From positions 23,537-87,536 of the forward strand of contig JAOAHH010000072.1 in the NCBI GenBank assembly GCA_026415325.1: DNA of 64,000 nucleotides, in the 5' to 3' direction. Below are positions 16,516-25,146 of the stretch, piece by piece (within the stretch, counting starts at the first letter, position 1; every line of letters begins with the position of its first letter). Below the pieces are notes generated by a model that worked only from the letters and a program-made list of their open reading frames with translations, had not been told where the DNA came from and made no database searches. A program made the position numbers and the translations under genes. The stretch is from Thermodesulfobacteriota bacterium (GTDB taxonomy: Bacteria > Desulfobacterota > WTBG01 > CAIYCZ01 > CAIRTM01).

Positions 16516-17526
16516 ATGTACAAAAAAACAAATATACCTGTCCTCCTTTTGCACAATATCGACAACGGCTGGGACCATGAAGAAATAGAAACCGCCTACC
16601 GTGAAATCGGTCTGATCGAATCTTCTCTTAAGCAAGAAGGCCATCCCCTCACAAGCGTTGCTGTTGAAAACAGCGATCTCGAAGGGTATCTCAAAAAGTT
16701 TGATCCGGGAGAGCACGTGGTGCTCAACTGGTGTGAAAGTTTGCCGGGGGTGCCGCGCAGCGAGGCGATTGTTGCACAAACGCTTGAATCGTTTTCATTT
16801 GCCTATACCGGATCACCGCCCGACATCCTCCGCGCATGTTGGGACAAGTGCAGTGTAAAGCGGATGCTCGAACATCATGGGATTCCAACACCACGCTGGG
16901 AGGTTTATGCAAGTCCTTCCCCAGAAGAAGATTGGGGTATCTTCCCTGCAATTGTCAAACCTGCATATGAACATTGCAGCTACGGCGTCACCTCAGATGC
17001 TGTGGTAACCAATCGCACCGAATTGCATGACCGGATCGCCTATGTCCTTGAGACGTTTCAATGCCCTGCGCTTGTCGAGGACTTCATTGACGGCAGGGAG
17101 TTCCATGTTTCCCTCTGGGGGAATGGCATTATAAACATGCTGCCGCCCGCTGAAATGGATTTTAGAATGCTGACTGACGTGCATGACCGCCTGTGCACCT
17201 ATGACGCAAAATTTAAACCAGGTTCACGCCATTATGAAGCAATTGACGTTCTCCTTCCGGCGCCGCTTGGGCCGGGAGAGCGTGCACATCTTGAAACAAC
17301 AGCCCGTGCCGCCTACGCGGTCATGGGCTGTCGCGATTATGCACGCCTTGATATCAGACTGCGCGACGGCGTATTCTATGTGCTTGACATCAATCCTAAT
17401 CCCGATATCAGCTCTGATACCAGTATGGCTGCTGCTGCAGCACTGCAGGGCTATTCCTACGGCGCAATGCTCAGCAAAATTGTCAACCTTGCAGCCATGC
17501 GCCACCCGGTCTTTGGCCGCCAGTAA
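16516..17526 (+). CDS. D-Ala-D-Ala ligase-like ATP-grasp enzyme
   Basis: This is a 336-residue ATP-grasp carboxylate-amine ligase related to D-alanine-D-alanine ligase. The ATP-grasp core includes CSVKRMLEHHGIPTPRWEVY, the first ATP lysine in PAIVKPAYEHCSYGVT, VEDFIDGREFHVSLWGNG and the metal-binding end ARLDIRLRDGVFYVLDINPNPD. The N-terminal part (VLLLHNIDN..) is divergent, and the usual Ddl serine and tyrosine signatures are not evident, so I do not call it ddl. It probably joins a carboxylate to an amino acid or amine. The cysteine-protease-like gene 142 bp downstream on the same strand suggests a two-gene module. The promoter at 16393-16421 probably drives it. No strong ribosome-binding site is visible. 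Confidence 0.8.
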   Translation: MYKKTNIPVLLLHNIDNGWDHEEIETAYREIGLIESSLKQEGHPLTSVAVENSDLEGYLKKFDPGEHVVLNWCESLPGVPRSEAIVAQTLESFSFAYTGSPPDILRACWDKCSVKRMLEHHGIPTPRWEVYASPSPEEDWGIFPAIVKPAYEHCSYGVTSDAVVTNRTELHDRIAYVLETFQCPALVEDFIDGREFHVSLWGNGIINMLPPAEMDFRMLTDVHDRLCTYDAKFKPGSRHYEAIDVLLPAPLGPGERAHLETTARAAYAVMGCRDYARLDIRLRDGVFYVLDINPNPDISSDTSMAAAAALQGYSYGAMLSKIVNLAAMRHPVFGRQ

Positions 17527-17668
17527 ACCTTCTTGCTTTCCCCAGAGGTTGTGTGGTATAGAAAAAATATTCCACATTGTTGCTGCCGACGTTTTGTATC
17601 ACATCTGTACTTAACGCCTTGATTTTACTAACCTATGCACTTACTGACAGCACAGGAGCGTTTTGCTG

Positions 17669-18178
17669 ATGAAACCCTATGAACAGGGAGCTCTTGACGG
17701 TTTGTGCGCAGTATACGGAATTGTTAATGCGGCGCGCATTATTTCGGGTATCGATGAGGCTGAATCAAAAGAGCTTTTTAAGCGGATTATCTTATACCTT
17801 GAAGAACGACACGATCTTGCCCATATCCTCATTCACGGCATCGGGCTGAAGACCATTGGCGGAATTTTTAGAAACGTTGTCCGTGGCTATATCAAGCACC
17901 GCACAATGCCGTTTAAGAAATATCCCGATACCCCCCTTGATACGTTTTGGAACGCGATGATGGAGTTTTTGGCAGGCGGCGAACGCCGGGCAATTCTGAT
18001 CGGCCTTGGCGGTGTATACGACCACTGGTCGATTGTGGATTCGATTACCGATAAGCAAATCCGGCTGTTTGATTCTTTCAAGCTCAAGCGTCTTAACCGC
18101 AACCGCTGCGCCACAATGCGGTGCTCATCATCCCGTCCTCATCTGCTCTTTCCGACGCATACATATTTTCTCTCCTAA
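17669..18178 (+). CDS. Papain-like cysteine peptidase-like protein
   Basis: This is a 169-residue protein with the layout of a papain/C39-like cysteine peptidase. It has Q6 and C13 in EQGALDGLCAVYGIVNA (oxyanion Gln and nucleophile Cys at the head of a helix), H119 in GGVYDHWSIVD, and D135 in RLFDS, in the expected order and spacing. There is no signal peptide, so it acts in the cytosol. The ATG at 17669 has AGGAG 10 nt upstream, which decides it over an in-frame TTG at 17663. The partner is probably the ATP-grasp ligase upstream: ligase plus peptidase would make and trim, or transfer, a peptide-like bond. The Arg/Cys/Ser-rich C-terminus (RLNRNRCATMRCSSSRPHLL) is unusual for a peptidase. Confidence 0.6.
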   Translation: MKPYEQGALDGLCAVYGIVNAARIISGIDEAESKELFKRIILYLEERHDLAHILIHGIGLKTIGGIFRNVVRGYIKHRTMPFKKYPDTPLDTFWNAMMEFLAGGERRAILIGLGGVYDHWSIVDSITDKQIRLFDSFKLKRLNRNRCATMRCSSSRPHLLFPTHTYFLS

Positions 18179-18191
18179 GACGGCCATAACA

Positions 18192-19829
18192 TTAGGATTG
18201 ATTGTCCTTAGCCCTTTTTGTATATTTTTTATGAGCTTTTTTTAGTTGCTTCTCCGTACGCTTCTGTATCGTCTGCCATGCATCCCGCAACGTTTCTCGA
18301 CTGACCGGTCCGAGATACTGCTTCAGAAATGCAAGACGATGCGTCATTGTTATGAAACAGGAATCGGGAAACGAGCGGCTCAAACGTTCAAGGTCGCGGT
18401 AACGGTCACGGCATGACAGCCTTTTTTTGATAACAACCGCGTCAAGATCAACAAAATGGATTTTACCTTGGGTTGTATCTGAAGCGGCGAGCACGATGTT
18501 TTTTGCCTTTAAATCGCCATGCCGCACGCCGTGGTCGTGCATATCACGGAGCCGCTGTGCAAGCGCTCTGATGAACATATACTTTTCTCTGATGCTGAAA
18601 TTCATAAAACCACCGGATGCAAAAGCATCAAGGGGTATACAATGAGCAACTGCTTGTGAGACAAAGAAACTGCGCGTGACCATGCCGAAATGCCGCTCTT
18701 CAAGAAAAAGGAGCGGCTTTGGCGTCGGCACATTGCGGGCAATCATGGCGTGCGCTGCATGCCACACCCTGCGGGCTCTCGATTTTTTGAAAAGGTGTGT
18801 GAACCTATGCCATAGGCTTTTTCTGTTGTAGCGTTTAAAAAACAGGGGTCCCGTGTCCGCATGTGTCAGAATCAGCGACGATGTTGTTCGCGAATCCTTA
18901 ATCACCGTGGCCTCGGGAAGGGTAAACAGCACATCGGGATTTTCCATAAGCGCAATCACGATGCCAGAGCAGTCATTGACTGCAACACCCCATCGGCCAT
19001 TAGAGACAATTTTTTTGAGCTGCACGTGATCAGGGCAAGAATCCATACGTTTCCGCTGCATCATTTTTTCAAGTATCCGGATTCCCCGCTCTCTCCATGC
19101 GAGGCATAGGTTGTAGACCTGTTGTATTGCCTGAACGATGCGCCTCCCGTATGCACCGAGAAAAACCATCTGTTCATGTGTCGGCATATTTCCCCAGAGT
19201 GCGGCGCTCACAAGCGAGTGGCGTGAAATGCCTCCGTGCCTTCCCGCTGCCGTCCTGATTTTTACCCGATCAAGACCAATAAGATAAAATTGCGGGCTGC
19301 CATCAGGAAGGACGCGGATCAGAACATGACCCCAATGCAATTCTCGGTGCATTACGCCAGCTTTTCTCATCAGCGCGGCAAAAGCAGCAAAGTGGTCTAT
19401 GAGTTCCTCAACGTGCGCTACGCCGTTTTTGTCAATATATTCCTTCAGCGTCATGGTCGCTGGGATTGCCTCGGTCGCTAAAAAGATGCGGCGGTATACA
19501 CCCCATCTCCGTTCCACACCGAGTGCGATCGGCGCAGGCGTAGGAATGCCGCGTTTCTTGAGTTCAGCGGCCGCGCGCCATTCGTGAAAACCGTATGGCC
19601 TAATAAGCGCTCTCAACGGTTGCTTTAGCGAAACACGGTATTCTTTGAGACACAAAAGAGGGAGTGCAGGGCTCCTGGTGTGCAGCATCGTGATGCGTCT
19701 GCCGAACTGATCGAGTATTATATTTTTAGATGTGATACCGTTGCGCAAGATGATGTCGGTAAGAAGGTCAGGGGTAACCCGTGCAGCATAGTCTGGTGCA
19801 ACGGTCCACCTGAGGTGATGCAGTGTCAT
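18192..19829 (-). CDS. Tandem lipopolysaccharide-kinase-like protein; first domain degenerate
   Basis: This is a 545-residue protein made of two WaaP/Kdo-kinase-like domains. The N-terminal domain (about 1-260) keeps a lysine in CLKEYR (K62). However, its catalytic loop reads HRELHWGH (161-168), with Glu in place of the catalytic Asp, and the metal-binding Asp position reads IGLDR (G185). It is therefore probably a pseudokinase. The C-terminal domain (about 290-520) has K332 in FFKRYN, an intact HGDLKAKN loop (437-444) and VDLDAV (460-464). The single-domain paralogue at 21036-21872 has HRDLYLCH and VDLHRL at the equivalent places. The gene starts 3 bp after the aminotransferase stop, implying translational coupling. 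It is the last gene of the surface-glycan operon. The predicted role is phosphorylation of a core sugar, with the dead domain perhaps for substrate binding or regulation. Confidence 0.75.
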   Translation of the reverse strand: MTLHHLRWTVAPDYAARVTPDLLTDIILRNGITSKNIILDQFGRRITMLHTRSPALPLLCLKEYRVSLKQPLRALIRPYGFHEWRAAAELKKRGIPTPAPIALGVERRWGVYRRIFLATEAIPATMTLKEYIDKNGVAHVEELIDHFAAFAALMRKAGVMHRELHWGHVLIRVLPDGSPQFYLIGLDRVKIRTAAGRHGGISRHSLVSAALWGNMPTHEQMVFLGAYGRRIVQAIQQVYNLCLAWRERGIRILEKMMQRKRMDSCPDHVQLKKIVSNGRWGVAVNDCSGIVIALMENPDVLFTLPEATVIKDSRTTSSLILTHADTGPLFFKRYNRKSLWHRFTHLFKKSRARRVWHAAHAMIARNVPTPKPLLFLEERHFGMVTRSFFVSQAVAHCIPLDAFASGGFMNFSIREKYMFIRALAQRLRDMHDHGVRHGDLKAKNIVLAASDTTQGKIHFVDLDAVVIKKRLSCRDRYRDLERLSRSFPDSCFITMTHRLAFLKQYLGPVSRETLRDAWQTIQKRTEKQLKKAHKKYTKRAKDNQS

Positions 19830-19832
19830 TGG

Positions 19833-20993
19833 TTATTTGCTAAAGTGCTCAAGAACGCTGGTAAATGCGGTTATCACATCTTCGACATCATCATCGGAAA
19901 GCTTTGCCGACAGCGGCAGCGAGAGGGTGCGCTCTGAAACATAGCGTGCGTTGGGGAAATCATCGGGTTTGTAACCGTAGGTGTTGCGGTAATAGGGGTG
20001 CAGGTGTAGCGAGATGAAATGAATGCCGGTGCCGATGTTCATGCGATGGAGCTCTTGCTGCACGGTATCGCGATCAACGCGCAATTCTTCAAGCCGAAGC
20101 AGCGGCGCATATAAATGCCGGGCATGTCGGGTATCAGGTTCAGGCGGGGCGGGTACGATGACCGGCAACCCCCGGAATGCAGCATCATAGCGGTTCCAAA
20201 TTTCTTCACGGCGCTGCAGATACGTTTCAATCCGCTTAAGCTGGTGTATGCCGAGCGCTGCCTGCAGATCCATCATATTGTACTTAAAGCCCGGGAACAC
20301 GATCTGATAATGCTTGAACCCCTCATCGGAATACCGTTTCCATGCGCCGCGGCTCATGCCATGGAGACCATAAATTTCGATTTTTTCCGCATAGGCATCG
20401 TTGTTCGTGGTGATCATTCCGCCTTCGCCGGTAACAAGATTTTTGGTAACATAGAAACTGAACACACCCATATCACCGATCGCGCCGATTTTTTTTCCGT
20501 GATACACCGCTTCGATGGCGTGAGCTGCATCTTCGATTACTATAAGGTTGTAGCGGTGTGCAATGTCGAGAATGCGATCCATATTGCAAGGCCTGCCATA
20601 AAGATGCACCGGAATAATGGCTTTTGTCCGCGGCGTGATCTTCTCTTCGATTGCTCCAGGATCAATGTTCATGGAGGGCAGTTCGATATCGACAAAAACG
20701 GGGCGTGCGCCGGTATGAACGATAGCATTGGCGGTTGCGGCAAAGGTGAGCGGTGTGGTGATAACATCATCTCCCGGCCCCATGCCGGCGGCAAGCATGG
20801 CAAGGTGCAGGCCGGCCGTACAGGAATGCACGGCAAGAGCATGGCGGGTTCCGATATAGTTGCGAAACATTTCCTGAAACGTTCCAACGCGCGGGCCGGT
20901 TGAGATCCATCCCGATCGCAGGCATGCAACAACCTCTTGAATTTCGTCTTCTTCGATTTTCGGGCTTCCAAATACCAAAAAGGTTTTACGCAT
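19833..20993 (-). CDS. DegT/DnrJ/EryC1 sugar aminotransferase
   Basis: This is a 386-residue PLP-dependent aminotransferase that converts a nucleotide keto-sugar to an amino sugar for surface polysaccharide. Family landmarks are an opening FGSPKIEEDEIQEVVACLRSGW, STGPRVGTFQEMF, the AVHSCTAGLHLAML cofactor region, VIEDAAHAIEA, and the PLP lysine in FSFYVTKNLVTGEGGM. The length is standard. I favour the ATG at 20993, which opens into the family N-terminus; a GTG at 21005 would add four residues. It lies between two kinase-like genes in a compact minus-strand operon with GT2 and WaaG-like transferases, so the amino sugar probably goes into that glycan. The exact sugar cannot be assigned. Confidence 0.9.
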   Translation of the reverse strand: MRKTFLVFGSPKIEEDEIQEVVACLRSGWISTGPRVGTFQEMFRNYIGTRHALAVHSCTAGLHLAMLAAGMGPGDDVITTPLTFAATANAIVHTGARPVFVDIELPSMNIDPGAIEEKITPRTKAIIPVHLYGRPCNMDRILDIAHRYNLIVIEDAAHAIEAVYHGKKIGAIGDMGVFSFYVTKNLVTGEGGMITTNNDAYAEKIEIYGLHGMSRGAWKRYSDEGFKHYQIVFPGFKYNMMDLQAALGIHQLKRIETYLQRREEIWNRYDAAFRGLPVIVPAPPEPDTRHARHLYAPLLRLEELRVDRDTVQQELHRMNIGTGIHFISLHLHPYYRNTYGYKPDDFPNARYVSERTLSLPLSAKLSDDDVEDVITAFTSVLEHFSK

Positions 20994-21035
20994 AGGAGCA
21001 CTCACGGGTTCAGCAAGTTAATTCCTGTTAGAATA

Positions 21036-21872
21036 TCAGCCGGTATTTGCACCGGTGCGGTGCCGGGCTCGGTTATGTTGTATCATCTTTTGGGTCTTTT
21101 TCAAAACCTTTCTTATGAGCAAGCGTGCTGAGGCGGTAACATCTGTGCAGCGAAGGTACTTTTTTAGGAAGAACAGCCGATCGCTTTTTGTAATGATGCC
21201 TGCAGGCGCAGAATAGTTAAGCGCGGCAATATCCTTGATGCGCCATCGTTCGGGAAGGATCTGATGCCGGTCGAGCCGGTGTAGATCAACAAGGGAGAGC
21301 TGTCCTGTGGCATCGCGCAGGATATGACAGAGGTACAGGTCGCGGTGATTGAATCCGCGGTCATGAAGCGACCGAATGAGGGTTGCAAGCTGCTCGATCA
21401 AACGGCGTTTGTCAGACAGACTCAACGGTGTTGTGCGCAGAAAATCGTCAAGCCTTACAGCATCGAGTGCCTTCGTAATCAGAAACGATTCTTTTTTGAA
21501 AAGCCCGGTGCGTTTTATTCCTGCGGCAACAGGGGTGAGTGTTGGAATCCCTGCCTTATGAAGTTCGACAATGGAGAAAAATTCGTCCTTGGCGCTCCGC
21601 TGCACCACACCTCTCATAAGGTTCACCAATATGCGAAAAAGCGGCACCGGTGCATATTGCTTGATATACAGCGTAAGTGGCTGCCCGTTTCCCAATACCG
21701 TGATCCTCACCGTCCGGCGCTCGCGACTCGATGCCTTGATAAGTGTTGCCGTTTCTATGCCCGGTATTTTGTCCGGGACAAGCAAATGGTGTTCCCGGAT
21801 GGCATCGACAAATGCGGCATTATAGACACTGCCGTCCGGCAAACAGACAATACGCGGCACTCCCTCACTCAT
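21036..21872 (-). CDS. Lipopolysaccharide core kinase (WaaP/Kdo kinase-like)
   Basis: This 278-residue protein has the fold signatures of the lipopolysaccharide kinase family, which phosphorylates Kdo or heptose in the inner core at the cytoplasmic face. ATP lysine: LYIKQYA (K71). Catalytic loop: HRDLYLCH (176-183, D178). Metal-binding: VDLHRL (D196). Its start overlaps the stop of the upstream GT4 gene by 4 bp (ATGA), so the two are translationally coupled. The C-terminus is basic (KVLKKTQKMIQHNRARHR), as often in membrane-surface kinases. The sugar substrate, Kdo or heptose, cannot be decided. The adjacent tandem-domain protein is its paralogue. Confidence 0.82.
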   Translation of the reverse strand: MSEGVPRIVCLPDGSVYNAAFVDAIREHHLLVPDKIPGIETATLIKASSRERRTVRITVLGNGQPLTLYIKQYAPVPLFRILVNLMRGVVQRSAKDEFFSIVELHKAGIPTLTPVAAGIKRTGLFKKESFLITKALDAVRLDDFLRTTPLSLSDKRRLIEQLATLIRSLHDRGFNHRDLYLCHILRDATGQLSLVDLHRLDRHQILPERWRIKDIAALNYSAPAGIITKSDRLFFLKKYLRCTDVTASARLLIRKVLKKTQKMIQHNRARHRTGANTG

Positions 21873-23026
21873 ACTGTGTTCTGCTTTTCTCTGAGAACTT
21901 CCTCATAGACACGGAGAGTTTTGTCTACCATACGCTCAGGCGTATATTGCTGCGCACGTGTTGCTGCTGCCTGTCCCATGGCAGCACGCAGATCCTTTTG
22001 GGCATCGAACAGACGCGCGGCTGCATGTACCAGTGCATCGATGTTCTGTGGTCGGTCAACGATCACGCCGGAAATACCGTCCTCAATGATTTCCGAAGCG
22101 CCGTTGCATCGGGTGGTGATCACCGGTACGCCGCATGCCATTGCCTCAAGGCACACATTGGCAAACGGGTCATATAGGGAAGGCAGAAGCATGAGATCTG
22201 CCGCATGGTATATTGACCAGGGATCGCTCACTTTGCCTGCATATACAATAGCATCGGCAACATTGGATGCCGCAGCCAGGCGCAGCGCATACCGCCTGCT
22301 TCCATCACCGGCAATAAGAAGGCGTACCCGATAACCTTCTTGGTAAAGACGTGCAATCGTCTCTATTGCAAAGAGAAGCCCTTTGCGCTGGAAATCGTTT
22401 GCCACAAACGCAATAACACGGTCATTGTTGTTAAGCCCAAATCTTAACCGATTCGACGCACGCAGGGTATCGGTCGGATCTGGCTGAAACAAAGACGAGT
22501 CAACACCGTTATACACAAGCCGGATGTTTTTAACCGGCACATTGTAATAGACCACGAGCTGCTGCCGGCATAGTTTTGAATTGACGATAATCTTTCGATA
22601 GTTGCCCGCTCTGAAGATATTGCGTTCAAGCCATAAAATCACCTGATGACGCAAGCTGAAAAAAAGTGCAAGCCGGACAATCCTGGAAGGTGTGCAGGTG
22701 ATCAACCAGTGCAAGTGTAGGGGTTCGCCCACTCGATAGACATCTTGCGGAAAGACCTGCGACAATCCGTGGACGATATCGCATTGAAGATTGGCGATAA
22801 GCTGTCTGACACCTCGCTGAAAGCTCGCATTTTTTAAGGACGAGGGTTTGCGCACGAATGGCACGATATGGAGCGTTGCACCGGGGCAGGCATTGGGGTC
22901 GGCCATGCCTGCAACAATATGCACCTCATGCCCGCGATCGACGAGACCGCGAGCCAGCATCACTGCAAAGCGCTCGGCACCTCCCCGTGTTGCGGAAAAC
23001 TCTCTGCGGATGAGCGCAATCCTCAT
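21869..23026 (-). CDS. GT4 glycosyltransferase, WaaG-like
   Basis: This is a 385-residue GT-B family 4 glycosyltransferase most like WaaG, which adds the first hexose to the heptose region of lipopolysaccharide core. It opens with MRIALIRREFSATRGGAERF, the WaaG-type N-terminus, and has HWLITCTPSRI, YNGVDSSLFQPD, VANDFQRKGLLFAI and the C-terminal donor site PSLYDPFANVCLEAMACGVP, followed by VITTRCNGASEII. The length fits. It overlaps both its upstream GT2 neighbour and its downstream kinase by 4 bp each, indicating a tightly coupled operon. A WaaG-WaaP-like neighbour order supports a core-oligosaccharide role. Confidence 0.88.
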   Translation of the reverse strand: MRIALIRREFSATRGGAERFAVMLARGLVDRGHEVHIVAGMADPNACPGATLHIVPFVRKPSSLKNASFQRGVRQLIANLQCDIVHGLSQVFPQDVYRVGEPLHLHWLITCTPSRIVRLALFFSLRHQVILWLERNIFRAGNYRKIIVNSKLCRQQLVVYYNVPVKNIRLVYNGVDSSLFQPDPTDTLRASNRLRFGLNNNDRVIAFVANDFQRKGLLFAIETIARLYQEGYRVRLLIAGDGSRRYALRLAAASNVADAIVYAGKVSDPWSIYHAADLMLLPSLYDPFANVCLEAMACGVPVITTRCNGASEIIEDGISGVIVDRPQNIDALVHAAARLFDAQKDLRAAMGQAAATRAQQYTPERMVDKTLRVYEEVLREKQNTV

Positions 23027-23973
23027 CGTTGTATATTCCTCAGCCCCATGTGTTCAGGGCAGCCACAGCAATGCCACCACAAAAGATAGGTGTAAACGGG
23101 GAGCTTTTCGCGAAACCTGCGCCGCAGCCCGGCGGTCATAAGGATACCAAGTGTGGTCAAAAAGAAATTCACCATCAGTTTCACCACTCTGCAGATCCGC
23201 AACACGATATAGGCACGGGGGGATCGATGTTTTTTGAAAAACAGATAGAGAGAACGGTAATACTCAACCCATGCGCGCGCGGGCCGTTGTTTTTTGCTTC
23301 TGCCCTGCAGGTGAACGATCTGTACGCTTGGTACATGGTAGATATGCCAACCCGCGGTGCGCAGTCTCAGACACCAGTCGGTCTCTTCCAGAAAAAAGAA
23401 ATAATCCTCATCCAGCATGCCGACCTGCTCGATCGCGCTGCGCCGCACCGCCATGCATGCCCCGATGAGTGAATCGACTTCAAACGGCGCTGCTGCAGCA
23501 CCGGCCTTGCCCGCATAACGTCGCGGAAACAAAAGCCGCAAGAGGCTTTTGTTGAGCAGTTCGGTAGCAAGGGTTGGGAAGTTATCAAAACTGTTTTGCG
23601 GGGTACCGTGCTCATCTACCATCGCAGGGCCGGCCATTGCAGCATCAGGATGGTCATCAAGAAATGCAATAAGTGTGGCAATTGCTCCGTTGCGCAGCAC
23701 CGTATCGCTGTTCAAAAGAACTACGTACCTGCCGCATGTCTGCTGCAGGGCCTGATTGTTTGCGCGCGCAAACCCAAGGTTAGCGCTGTTTTCTATAAGA
23801 TGTATGTCGCGACCGAACGTGCCTCGCACGGCTGCAGCGCTTCCGTCAACCGACCCGTTATCGACAACAAAGATTTCATACGAGAGCCCGTGTACCGTTT
23901 TCTTGATCGAGGCAAGGCAGTCAAGGAGAAGGGCTTTGGTGTTCCAGTTTACGATAATGAATGAGATATCCAT
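23023..23973 (-). CDS. GT2 family glycosyltransferase (rhamnosyltransferase-like)
   Basis: This is a 316-residue GT-A family 2 glycosyltransferase. It opens with MDISFIIVNWNTKALLLDCL. It has the FVVDNGSVDGSA motif, the metal-binding VLLNSDTVLR region, SLIGACMAVRRSAIEQVGMLDEDYFFFLEETDWCLR, and a basic, hydrophobic C-terminus (LMVNFFLTTLGILM) that probably docks on the membrane. This pattern is typical of dTDP-rhamnosyltransferases. The ATG at 23973 has GGAAGG 5 nt upstream, which decides it over an in-frame start 36 bp earlier. It is the first gene of the five-gene minus-strand surface-glycan operon. Confidence 0.88.
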   Translation of the reverse strand: MDISFIIVNWNTKALLLDCLASIKKTVHGLSYEIFVVDNGSVDGSAAAVRGTFGRDIHLIENSANLGFARANNQALQQTCGRYVVLLNSDTVLRNGAIATLIAFLDDHPDAAMAGPAMVDEHGTPQNSFDNFPTLATELLNKSLLRLLFPRRYAGKAGAAAAPFEVDSLIGACMAVRRSAIEQVGMLDEDYFFFLEETDWCLRLRTAGWHIYHVPSVQIVHLQGRSKKQRPARAWVEYYRSLYLFFKKHRSPRAYIVLRICRVVKLMVNFFLTTLGILMTAGLRRRFREKLPVYTYLLWWHCCGCPEHMGLRNIQR

Positions 23974-24082
23974 AGCCACCTTCCGTCTCTTTTGTGAGGA
24001 AAAGACCACAGACGAGACCTTTTTTCAAATGTTTTTTAAGCTGCTGCGGTGTTGCAGGTAAAGAGAGAAAATAAAAAAACTC

Positions 24083-24112
24083 TTGACAATAAATTCGCCT
24101 GCTATTAATAAT
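24083..24112 (+). promoter_or_regulatory. Strong sigma-70-type promoter for ABC operon
   Basis: A perfect TTGACA (24083-24088) is followed, after an 18 bp spacer, by AATAAT (24107-24112). It lies 89 bp before the ATG of the ABC ATPase gene and is the best promoter match seen in the window. Confidence 0.65.
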
Positions 24113-24201
24113 CCGCAATACTTATCCGGCTGTGCTCACAGCCAACTCTGCTTTTCCCGCACCCCTGTTGTGTCAACGGTGCATAACTGCACGAGGATCC
24201 C

Positions 24202-25146
24202 ATGATCGAAGTTGAACGACTCAGTAAAAGCTATGGCACGACCAAGGCTGTGCAGGATATTTCCTTTACCATAGCGCAGGGTGAGGTCGTCGGTTTTCTC
24301 GGTCCGAACGGCGCCGGTAAGTCAACCACGATGCGCATGCTCACCTGCTACCTCTGCCCTGACAGCGGCACGGCGCGCATCGCCGGCTTTGACATCACGC
24401 AGCAACCCCGTGAAGTCAAAAAACGCATCGGCTATCTTCCCGAAAACAATCCGCTGTATATGGATATGGGCGTGGTGGAATATCTGCGCTTTATCGCGGC
24501 GATCCGTAATCTGCCATCAGATTCTGTCAAACCGAATATTCAGCGGGTGATCGAGGTGTGTGGCCTTGAAGCGGTTGTGGCAAAGGATATCGGCGAGCTT
24601 TCCAAAGGGTATCGGCAGCGTCTTGGGCTTGCACAGGCATTGTTGCATGATCCGGATGTCCTTATCCTTGATGAGCCGACGATCGGCCTTGACCCGCATC
24701 AAATCATTGAAATCAGAAATCTCATTAAAAATATCGGCCGTCATAAAACTGTTATCCTCAGTTCCCATATTCTTCCCGAAGTTTCGGCAACGTGTGACCG
24801 GGTACTGATCATCAACCGGGGTGTTATTGTCGGCAGCGGTACGCCGGCAGAACTTGCGGCATTGTCCCGCGGCAAGCAAACGATTTTGGTGACTGTTAAG
24901 GGGCCACATGCTGAGGTTGCTGCCGGGTTGCGCACTTTGACCTCTGTTGTTGACGTGGTGCCGCTGGAAACAGAGGACGGCTACGGTCGCTTTGAACTCA
25001 TCTGCAGCGCCGATGCGCCTTCTGATATGGCAGAACAGGTCTTCTTTTTGGTATCGCGCAGCGGATGGAGTCTGAGCGAGCTGTACCGCAAGACCGTCAA
25101 CCTTGAAGACGTATTTCTTGACCTCACGACGCGAGAGGAAACATGA
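24202..25146 (+). CDS. ABC transporter ATPase, GldA-like
   Basis: This 314-residue ATP-binding subunit is of the CcmA/GldA type. Walker A is GPNGAGKST, the Q-loop region contains IGYLPENNPLYMDM, the signature is LSKGYRQRLGLAQAL, Walker B is VLILDEPTIGLD, and the switch histidine is in ILSSHILPE. The C-terminal about 90 residues form the small extra domain usual in this group. It is first in an operon with the permease (4 bp ATGA overlap), the GldG-like protein and a DUF4340 protein. In Bacteroidota the relatives serve gliding motility; elsewhere the substrate is unknown. The start has CGAGGA 7 nt upstream and a strong promoter 89 bp upstream. Confidence 0.92.
   Translation: MIEVERLSKSYGTTKAVQDISFTIAQGEVVGFLGPNGAGKSTTMRMLTCYLCPDSGTARIAGFDITQQPREVKKRIGYLPENNPLYMDMGVVEYLRFIAAIRNLPSDSVKPNIQRVIEVCGLEAVVAKDIGELSKGYRQRLGLAQALLHDPDVLILDEPTIGLDPHQIIEIRNLIKNIGRHKTVILSSHILPEVSATCDRVLIINRGVIVGSGTPAELAALSRGKQTILVTVKGPHAEVAAGLRTLTSVVDVVPLETEDGYGRFELICSADAPSDMAEQVFFLVSRSGWSLSELYRKTVNLEDVFLDLTTREET

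Noticed and set aside
16318..16779. 153-codon minus-strand frame across the AT-rich spacer
   Set aside because: Half of it is antisense to the ATP-grasp gene and the rest reads low-complexity AT-rich DNA.
16516..17526. Calling this gene ddl
   Set aside because: The ATP-grasp core fits, but the N-terminal and active-site signatures typical of D-Ala-D-Ala ligase are not evident, and there are no mur or fts neighbours.
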